A stretch of DNA of 64,000 nucleotides from Halocaridina rubra. Lineage: Eukaryota; Arthropoda; Malacostraca; Decapoda; Atyidae. The position numbers were made by a program, and so were the translations under genes. This document shows positions 49,078 through 64,000 of this stretch, piece after piece. The notes beneath the pieces are model-generated. The model made no database searches. It was not told the origin of the DNA and was given only the letters and a program-made list of their open reading frames with translations. Each line of letters starts with the position of its first letter. Within the stretch, counting starts at the first letter, position 1. The stretch spans positions 17,501 to 81,500 of the forward strand of contig JAXCGZ010020812.1 in NCBI GenBank assembly GCA_037179515.1, in the 5' to 3' direction.

Positions 49078-49510
49078 CCTTTCCATAACTCGTTTTATGT
49101 ATCATCAAATAGTAATAGATATGGTTATGTTGGTTAGGTTAGGTTAGTTAAGATTCGTTTTATGTACTCTTTCATAGCTCGTTTTATACATCATCGACTA
49201 GTAATAGCTAATGTTAGGTTAGTTATGATTCATTTTATGTACTTCTGTAACTCCTTTTATGCCATATCGACCAGTAATGGGTAATGAGAGGGTAGTTAAG
49301 ATTTATTTTATGCACCCTTCCATAACTCGTTTCATGCCTCATTAAATAGTAATAGGTAATGTTATGTTGGTTAGGTTAGCTAAGATTCGTTTTATGTACT
49401 CTTCCATAACTCTAGTTATGCCGCATTAAATAGTAATAGGTTAGGTTAGCTTAGGTAAATTAGGTAGGTTAGGTTAGCTTAGGTAAATTAGTTAGGTTAG
49501 AAGAGGTACA
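49078..49510. repeat. Degenerate 75-100-bp tandem repeat with ggttaggtta cores
   Basis: Five units share tccataactcgttttatg, aaatagtaataggtaatg, gttggttaggttag and aagattcgttttatgtac. A reverse, shorter relative lies at 22920-23115. Confidence 0.75.
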
Positions 49511-49658
49511 TAAAACAAATCTTGGTAAAGGTTCGTTTTATGCTCCCATTCTATTTTTGGACTAAACTATTTTGGACTAAGTGTGCGAAGGTGTTACCCC
49601 TTGACGACAGTGGTAGCTAAGATAACCCTCCCACCAGGTTATTCAATATTAGGTTTAT

Positions 49659-49885
49659 ATTATTTACCAATACCGTAGTCACTATGGCTCAAGCGGTAGC
49701 GTCTGCGACTCTGAGGCGGCAGGTCGAGGGTTCGTGCCCCGTCACGGTCTGAGGTTAGCAAGGGCATGCACTCAGGGTAACGATTACATCTGCCAAAACA
49801 AGTCCTTCGCAAAAAGGCAAACGTCCTAGTCCTTGGTAGAATAGGGAGTTTGTGACGTAAAACCGGAACATTATTTACCAGTACC
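49659..49885 (+). mobile_element. SINE family 1 with target-site duplication
   Basis: Element 49675-49869 flanked by attatttaccaatacc (49659-49674) and attatttaccagtacc (49870-49885), 15 of 16 bases equal. Head gtagtcactatggctcaagcg; end gtgacgtaaaaccggaac. Confidence 0.92.
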
Positions 49886-49899
49886 AACCTCAAGATTTA

Positions 49900-51090
49900 C
49901 CATGTGGCCGTGTTGCTACATACTGGCAAGGCTTGAAACCATTTTGACAGCTTTGAATCGTGCAGTGGAAGAGCATATATTTATTGGGTGCTGCGAAATA
50001 TTATTACTTTTATTGTTATATATTTCTATCAGAATTATATATACATATTTTTTTTTGAGTAGTATGGTGTACTCTACTGTTCAAAAAACATACCAGGTGA
50101 TTTTTCCCCTCTGTAGATGTAGAATGAGTAAAGTACAGTAAGAAAAAAATAATGGATATGGATTATGTTTACAGTATTTATATGCATGATTGTATGTTTT
50201 GTGTTCCAAAATACATTTATAAAGTAAACTTCAAGCTCCTAGTATAGTCATACTGAGGGTACCTTCTTGTCGACATGGTAAAGTTGTTGTTGCGACAAAG
50301 AGTGTAGTTAGTAAGTAGATGAATAACTTTTTGAAAGGGTTGTTGAATTTTTAAGCTCCCAGGGTTATGTGAATTATAAAGAAAACCATTTGTGTACTCT
50401 TAGTGTTGTAAATGTAGAGAGAAGGTACTTCTAGTTTTTCAATTAGAGCTGTGTATACTACAGCTCAGTTAATGACTTCAATTAAATATTTTGTACCATA
50501 TATGCAGTATACAAAAACCTGATAATGACTTGATACAAACTAAATGCATTGTATTGTATTACTCAGGATTCTTATGAGAGAATTGTCTCACTCTCCTCTT
50601 TTTGATTAAATACTACTTTGCAAATCAGTTTAAGGATAACATCATAATTTGAAACTATCTAGTTTTTATGTATCTATCACATGTGGTGAGTTATTGTGTT
50701 TAGTAATACCATATTAAGAAAGTACATAAGGCTTAGCCACTTTTAATTACATTCATGCAACTAATAAAAGAGTCACAGGAGCTCCCATAGGTTCTATTCT
50801 TATTACTTACATGTAGAAAATGCAGGAAGAAGGAATTATTAATCCTTCCTTATTCTCTTATATCTTTTAGATATCTTATGATACAGATATTTTCCATGGT
50901 GGTATAGTTTTCTCCATCAAAGATATACTTTATGTATTTTGTTTTTTCTTAGAATTCAGTGAATGATAGTATGAATTAAACTTTGTCAAGTCTCTACAAA
51001 AAACGAAAACAGCCTTTCATGTATCAGTGGTCCCAGGTTTGATTCCCTCAGATGGCTCATGATACACCAGCAATTTCTATATATTGTTAG
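49900..51090. other. Region 5' of the RRM exon, no gene seen
   Basis: AT-rich, no homologous ORF. Could contain a 5' exon or promoter for the RRM gene, but nothing decisive is visible. Confidence 0.4.
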
Positions 51091-51100
51091 GAAAGACACT

Positions 51101-51295
51101 AGTCACCATGGCAAAGTGGTACCGCTTGTGACTTTGAAGTATGAGGTCAAGGGTTCGAGATCTGCCGTGGTCTGAGGTTAAAAAGGGCGTTCATTCAGGG
51201 TAATTGATGTACTGCCAAAACCAAAGTCCTTCGCAAGAAGGCACTGTCCTAGCCCTTAATAATAAAGTGAGGCTGTGATGTAAAACTGGATCATT
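51101..51295 (+). mobile_element. tRNA-derived SINE, family 1 (older type)
   Basis: gtcaccatggcaaagtggta, ccgcttgtgactttgaag, aagggttcgagatc, ccgtggtctgaggttaaaaa, tgatgtaaaactggatc. Closely followed by a younger copy at 51324. Confidence 0.85.
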
Positions 51296-51306
51296 AAGAA
51301 ATATAT

Positions 51307-51534
51307 ACTGAATAGGAACTATGTAGTCGCCGTGGCTCAGTCGGTAGCGTCTCCGACTCTGAGGCGTCAGGTCGAGGGTTCGCGCCCCGCCACGGTCTGA
51401 GGTTAGCAAAGGCATGCACTCAGCTTAAGGATTACATCTGCCAAAACAAGTCCTTCGCAAGAAGGCAACCGTCCTAGCCCTTGGTTGACAAGGGAGTCCG
51501 TGACGTAAAACCGGAACACTGAATAGGAACTATG
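51307..51534 (+). mobile_element. SINE family 1, full length, with 17-bp target-site duplication
   Basis: Element 51324-51517 (194 bp) between two identical copies of actgaataggaactatg (51307-51323 and 51518-51534). Head tagtcgccgtggctcagtcg, A-box ggctcagtcggtagcg, B-box gggttcgcgcccc; end gtgacgtaaaaccggaac. Reference copy for the family. Confidence 0.95.
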
Positions 51535-51662
51535 CCTGATATCTGAATCTCCAGTGCATTCAAAATTTTGATGGAATTCATTTAAATTGTAATTAATATG
51601 AACGGTAGAAAATCAGTAGTTATTTCTTTTAAGGAAAAATGTTCTTTTTTTCAGTGAAAATC

Positions 51663-54600
51663 ATGTGGGCTCCAATTCATATGCGTAAGGTTTTCGTAGG
51701 TGGCATTGACTATACCACCACGGACGAAAGTCTAAAGGAGCATTTCTCAGCCTGGGGCGAGGTAGTTGATGCTGTCGTCATGAAAGACCCCGCTACAGCA
51801 AGGTAGGTTGTTAACATGATGCATGTCTCATTACGTTTCGTGCTACGATTGTATTGTTTTTTTGTTAAATAGCTGTGGTTAGGAATGAAAGATCTAGTTA
51901 GCTTATAATATAATGTGTTAATCAGCTTTGTAATTTAAAATAACTTTCGAATTTTTGTAAAACTACCCGAGGGTGAAAATATGACTTGGTAAGATTTTAA
52001 TTTGATACAGATAATGCTATTTTTTCTAAGTATCCACATACAAGAGCCAAATTCCTCCTCATAAGGAGGTGGCTGAGCCAAAGCAGAATGCCTCAACTCT
52101 TTTGCCCCATTTAGTTGACTTTAACAAAACACAGGGAAGCACTTATGGAGTATTCTTGCCCCCTCCCTTGGGGAACTACCAGAGGTTAAATAATCTAGGC
52201 TTTTTGCATTGCAGATTACCCTGCGTTTTTGGCTACACATAACATTTGGTTTAGGAAAATGATCAGAGGTTGGGAATACAGATGTTAAAGACTATATATG
52301 ATTCATTTCTCTGTGTTGGCACTGTTTCTTTGTTTTGGTTAAAACTAGTATTGTATATCAGTTCATGTCTCTACATTCCAGGTTATCACTTGTTTATTGT
52401 TTTGTTTTGCACCATTATTTATTTAAATGTGTTAATACTGTACAAATATACATTACCCAGCATTCTCTAATGCACTGTGCATATACTGTACATCAGCTGC
52501 CTGTTAAAAGCTGATATAACAGTATATTACAAAATCACTAAACTTTTGAATTTTCTTTCTAGGTCACGTGGCTTTGGATTTGTAACCTTCATGAGTCCTG
52601 ACCACGTTGATGCTGTGCAGAAGGCGAGACCGCATAAGATAGATGGTCGTTTAGTAGAAACCAAGCGTGCGTTGCCTAGAAACGATGGGAACTCTATTAT
52701 GCCTATAAATAACCATCCTGATGCGACTCACACGAGAATATTTATTGGGGGTTTACCACAGGTGGGAAACTTAATCATCTATTTATGTTTTATTTTTATA
52801 TTTTCAGTATGAATGAATTAATAAGATAGATGGTCGTTTAGTAGAAACCAAGCATGTGTTGCCTAGAAACGATGGGAACTCAATTATGCCTATAAATAAC
52901 CATCCTGATGCGACTCACACGAGAATATTTATTGGGGGTTTACCACAGGTGGGAAACTTAATCATCTATTTATGTTTTACTTTTATATATTCAGTATGAA
53001 TGAATTAATTCCCTTTGCAGACTCAACAATTTAAGGTAGATTAGGAAAGATGAAGATTTTGATAAAATTGTAATGTTGTTTTATATTGAGTTAGTTGCAT
53101 AATCATATGTATTAAGAACATTTTTCATTAGTATAGATATCATTCTATACTACAGAGGTAGGGTGGGTATGAATAGGTTAGTGCTTATTAGAAAAATCAT
53201 AAAAAGAAAAACAGAATAAATAAGTAGAGTAGAATAGAATAGGTTAGACATGCTGAAAATACAATTCAAAAATGGAGCTGCCTCGTGTGTGCCAGTAGGC
53301 ATGTTGCAGTGTCCTCTATTCTTATGTTCTTATGTTCTTATATGCATTGAGATGTTGTGTTGAATAGTTCAGTTGCAGATTTTGATGCATATGTAAACCA
53401 TGCTGTGCTTTGTATATTCATGTGTGAGTGGGCACGCACAAGCATTCTGTACTTTGTATATGGGTGTGTGTATGCACTCGTGCAACCATACTGTGCTTAG
53501 TATATGCGTGTGTGTTTGCATACATGTTTACTCATGGGAAAGAACTCTATGCATGTCCATTTCATTATTAGCAGATGGGTTATCAAGATATTGCAAAAAA
53601 TGCCGTATAATATATAATACTTTAAGATTTAGCAAACCAGTATGAGATTAGTTATGATATAACTTTATACGTGTGGGAAATTTGCTCTTCCCTCAATTGT
53701 TTGTAGAGCATTGGAGGGGGATAACAATTTTGAATAATTAAATTTTAAGTTTATAACTTTGATTTTTAGGATGTGAAGGAAGAAGATGTCGAGAATTACT
53801 TCAAGCACTTTGGTCGCGTGACTTGCGTGAACATAATGTATGACAAGACGAGCGGCCGGCACCGAGGCTTCGCTTTTGTGGATTTTAATGACTATGACCC
53901 TGTTGATAAAATTCTCTGTAAGATTATTTCGCATTTCGATCATCTATTAATGGCTTTGACTGTGCTCTCTGCCTCACGGCAGAAAACTCTTGCCCACCTG
54001 TCCTGTGGATGACCCAAGCATGATGGTGGAAGGGGGAAGTGTGGCAACTCTTAATCCCGAAGGAGCTAAGAGGAGTGATTGTGGTGTGTCTTGGCTTGTG
54101 TATATGTGTTCTTGGGCACAGCCACCCACCCTTATAAGGGGGAATGGGATTGTTGTATGTAGATAGATGAATGGCTTTGCATATGAAGATTTTAAGGATT
54201 GTGACTATTTAAAAATATATTAAGATTATATTCCATTAAGACTCATTTGAAGACTTTATAATTGTCAGTATCAATGAGAGTACAAATAAAATGTTTATTG
54301 TGAGATTGATTATGTTTTGTAGTTTAGATGAATCTATCAGGAATATGTGGTAGAAATGCCATTATCATCATACAAATTCTCTTTCATTTTTTTTTTTCAC
54401 TTTTACTGCTAATTTTGTGCTTAACGTACCCTTTTGAGGGATTCCATCTCTATTTTCCTCTCCTAAACCCTGTTTGTTTTCTTACAGTGACACGGAATCA
54501 CTGCATCAAAGGTCGGCCCATAGATGTAAAGAAAGCCATCAGTAAGTCTGATGTCAGCAAGATAAAATCGCTTATGTCTGGTGTGGTAGGTGGCCATGAT

Positions 54601-54940
54601 GCTTCTATGCTGGCGGCATTGGGAGGACCCACGTCAAATGCCGGTTCGCCACCTGCAAATACACCTCTGCCTCCACCAATAGGCACTTTACCTATTGCGG
54701 GACCCTCTGGTAATGGAACGGTGAATGGCTCATCCAGTAGAGGAACTCAAGGTAGTTCTAATAATACTTCCACTAATAATGCAGGACATCAGGGAGTTCA
54801 TCCGGGGCTGGTCCCTCCGTTCGCTCATCCGTTTTTCCCTAGGATTCCCTTGGCTGGTATTCCGGGCTTTTCCGCACAGTTAAGGTCAGGATGGCAGTAC
54901 AGCATCTCTGGGAATGCAGAAGTGCTCAGAAACACAGCAG
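51663..54940 (+). CDS. hnRNP A/B-type protein: two RRMs and Pro/Asn-rich region (first half of a possible fusion gene)
   Basis: Exons 51655-51802 (ATG at 51663), 52563-52761, 53770-53917 and 54488-54940 join in frame. RRM1 (residues about 8-85) has RNP2 KVFVGGI and RNP1 RGFGFVTF; HKIDGRLVETKRALPR follows as in hnRNP A/B. RRM2 (about 101-180) has RIFIGGL and RGFAFVDF and ends GRPIDVKKAISKSD. Residues about 190-313 are rich in Pro, Gly, Ser and Asn (NTPLPPPIGTLP, PFAHPFFPRIPLAGIPGF), without the RGG box of hnRNP A1. Such proteins bind single-stranded RNA and shuttle between nucleus and cytoplasm. The donor at 54940|gtgagg is phase 1 and fits the acceptor at 56889 in front of the glycosyltransferase. 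If the intron is retained, a short isoform ends at the stop at 55036-55038. An upstream exon may precede 51655, since an acceptor (ctttttttcag) stands there. Confidence 0.92.
52033..52178 (+). repeat. Interspersed repeat, family R5 copy
   Basis: acatacaagagccaaattcc, cctcataaggaggtggctga, gccccatttagttgacttta, aacacagggaagc, attcttgccccctccctt in the R5 order. In the intron after exon 51655-51802. Confidence 0.7.
52635..53008. repeat. 187-bp tandem duplication of an RRM exon end
   Basis: 52635-52821 (3' two thirds of exon 52563-52761, its donor and 60 bases of intron) is repeated at 52822-53008 with about five differences, two of them cg to tg/ca changes. The second copy keeps the donor but has no coding acceptor in front. 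Confidence 0.95.
53960..54170 (-). repeat. Interspersed CT-rich repeat, reversed
   Basis: The text gtgtggcaactcttaatccc, ggagctaagaggagtg, cttgggcacagccacccacc and cttataagggggaatggg mirrors 14615-14745. In the intron before the exon at 54488. Confidence 0.6.
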
Positions 54941-54965
54941 GTGAGGCCCAATGGCAAACGGTTAA

Positions 54966-56664
54966 TTGCTTGTTACTGACTGTTGATTGTTTTTATAATG
55001 TTTTTGGCCTTCTAGTACTTCGCAAAAAGAAAAGCTAGGCAACTGGATTTTATACTCCTCTCCTCAAGGCACTAAAAATAGACTAGTTGAAGTTGAGATA
55101 AATGTAGCTTTGTAGTCTTGTTACTGACTGTTGATTGTTTTTATAATGTTTTTGGCCTTCTAGTACTTCGCGAAAAGAAAAGCTAGGCAACTGGATTTTA
55201 TACTCCTCTCCTCAAGGCACTAAAAATAGACTAGTTGAAGTTGAGATAAATGTAGCTTTGTAGTCTGATTATTTGTTAAGTATATTTGTGTTAGTGGTAG
55301 TTCCTTAGATTTTGCATGTATCATTTAAGTATTGTAGTTTTATATTACAGGGATAGCCAAACTTGTTTGAAGTGAAGAGCCATATATGATAAACTTTGCA
55401 TATTTTAGAGCTTCAAGACAGGAACAGAATTTACACTTTATTGTTACATACAATTTTTTTTAAAATAAAAAATATACAATATGTATCAGTACTATTGAGT
55501 CATGTATATGTAGTTTTTAAACTTAACTTTCATGTTGTAGTCATTCCAAAATGCTTATATATACCAAAGAATATGAAAATCTTGACTGATAACTATATTA
55601 GTAATTTTGAGCATCTTTGTTGTGGTAACGAATAAGTGAGGCTTGGCACAGACTTATCGACCTACCTCTGACCTTTCCCTCTCTCATGTTGCACCTCAAT
55701 AATCCCCTTAGTCCAATCCATGACCTCAAACCTCTGGAAATCCTCTTTGACCTTTCAGGTGATTGATTGTCCCATCAATTCTTCTTTCAGCACCTAAACC
55801 GATGGCTAACATTAAAATTAGGAATTAATGTCTTAAATAGTTTTACTAAGAATGAACATTAGGATGTAATTACTTATATAATTCTGCTAATTGCTTGTTA
55901 CTGACTGTTGATTGTTTTTATAATGTTTTTGGCCTTCTAGTACTTCGCGAAAAGAAAAGCTAGGCAACTGGATTTTATACTCCTCTCCTCAAGGCACTAA
56001 AAATAGACTAGTTGAAGTTGAGATAAATGTAGCTTTGTAGTCTGATTATTTGTAAAGTATATTTGTGTTAGTGGTAGTTCCTTAGATTTTGCATGTATCA
56101 TTTAAGTATTGTAGTTTTATATTACAGGGATAGCCAAACTTGTTTGAAGTGAAGAGCCATATATGATAAACTTTGCATATTTTAGAGCTTCAAGACAGGA
56201 ACAGAATTTACACTTTATTGTTACATACAATTTTTTTTTAAATAAAGAATGTACAATATGTATCAGTACTATTGAGTCATGTATATGTAGTTTTTAAACT
56301 TAACTTTCATGTTGTAGTCATTCCAAAATGCTTATATATACCAAAGAATATGAAAATCTTGACTGATAACTGTATTAGTAATTTTGAGCATCTTTGTTGT
56401 GGTAACGAATAAGTGAGGCTTGGCACAGACTTATTGACCTACCTCTGACCTTTCCCTCTCTCATGTTGCACCTCAATAATCCCCTAGTCCAATCCATGAC
56501 CTCAAACCTCTGGAAATTCTCTTTGACCTTTCAGGTGATTGATTGTCCCATCAATTCTTCTTTCAGCACCTAAACCGATGGCTAACATTAAAATTAGGAA
56601 TTAATGTCTTAAATAGTTTTACTAAGAATGAACATTAGGATGTAATTACTTATATAATTCTGCT
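54966..56664. repeat. Nested tandem duplications in the intron between RRM and glycosyltransferase parts
   Basis: A segment beginning cttgttactgactgttgatt occurs at 54969, 55117 and 55894. The first two copies are 148 bases apart; the second and third belong to a 777-base unit (about 55112-55888 and 55889-56664), almost identical over its whole length. No ORF with homology inside. Confidence 0.95.
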
Positions 56665-56888
56665 AACCATGAACTTTTTGTGTTTCAATCCAGTGTTGTC
56701 CTTAGTTTATATTCACATTATGAGTATGAAGCTTTAATTTTTTTTCTCAAGTTCCTTTTATTTTAACTACGATGAAAAAAGTAGGAGTTCAGCCAACTTG
56801 ATTCATAAACCACCCAGCTAGATGTGATATGTCCTCCTCATACAGTGTAGTGTAGTACTTACATCGGTTATGAAATGTGCTTTTACAG

Positions 56889-63232
<6,344 letters not shown>

Positions 63233-63263
63233 GTAAGGGAAATATTTATTCCTATACTAATGA

Positions 63264-64000
<737 letters not shown>

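Noticed and set aside
51324..51400. tRNA gene-like sequences (A-box, B-box) in many places
   Set aside because: Each is the head of a SINE followed by the common body and tail. Cloverleaf stems are imperfect and some copies carry target duplications, so they are not tRNA genes.
54328..54487. N-terminal 54 codons of the ORF that runs into exon 54488-54940
   Set aside because: Intron sequence. A canonical polypyrimidine-AG acceptor at 54487 and the RRM2 continuity (DKIL-LTRNHCIKGRP) place the exon start at 54488.

Overview
This is nuclear DNA of an animal, most likely an arthropod and plausibly a decapod crustacean. The genes have many short exons with GT/AG borders and phase-consistent joins. 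Introns are large and filled with tRNA-derived SINEs, non-LTR and LTR retrotransposons, Tigger (pogo-type) DNA transposons and eleven long (TA)n arrays. The taxon is an inference from this texture and from invertebrate-like protein sequences; no marker gene fixes it.

Layout. (1) 1-7393, + strand: 3' part of a TRPM cation-channel gene, seven exons from S2 through the pore, S6, TRP region and coiled coil to a long Ser-rich tail with no alpha-kinase domain. (2) 9794-24226, - strand: a complete eight-exon GRASP55/65 (Golgi reassembly stacking protein) gene of 516 codons, convergent with TRPM. Its introns hold a broken Tigger element, a foldback element, a LINE endonuclease fragment and several SINEs. 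(3) 24.8-34.6 kb: a retrotransposon block made of a LINE 3' end, a 4.9-kb BEL/Pao-like LTR element on the - strand with two 655-bp LTRs but most of pol missing, an almost full-length CR1/L2-like LINE on the + strand, a second LINE 3' end, and (TA)n arrays with a SINE inside one. (4) 35.1-41.2 kb, + strand: a probable noncoding first exon and a large coding exon for a 13-finger C2H2 protein that carries fifteen 16-residue repeats near its N terminus. (5) 41-51.6 kb: mostly repeat debris. (6) 51.65-63.23 kb, + strand and continuing past the right edge: two RRM domains of hnRNP A/B type, followed in the same orientation and in compatible splice phase by a GTDC1/QTMAN glycosyltransferase (the tRNA-queuosine mannosyltransferase family). 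A complete Tigger element with long inverted repeats sits in one of the glycosyltransferase introns.

Main point. The two halves of region 6 can be joined into one open reading frame: the donor after the RRM/Pro-rich exon and the acceptor of the first glycosyltransferase exon are both phase 1. That acceptor exon begins with low-complexity Ala/Pro sequence like the end of the RRM part, then runs without a stop or internal splice site into the glycosyltransferase. A protein joining RNA-recognition motifs to a tRNA-glycosylating enzyme would be new to me and is the best candidate here for an undescribed system. An independent start in or just before that exon is the main alternative. The intron between the halves also carries recent tandem duplications.
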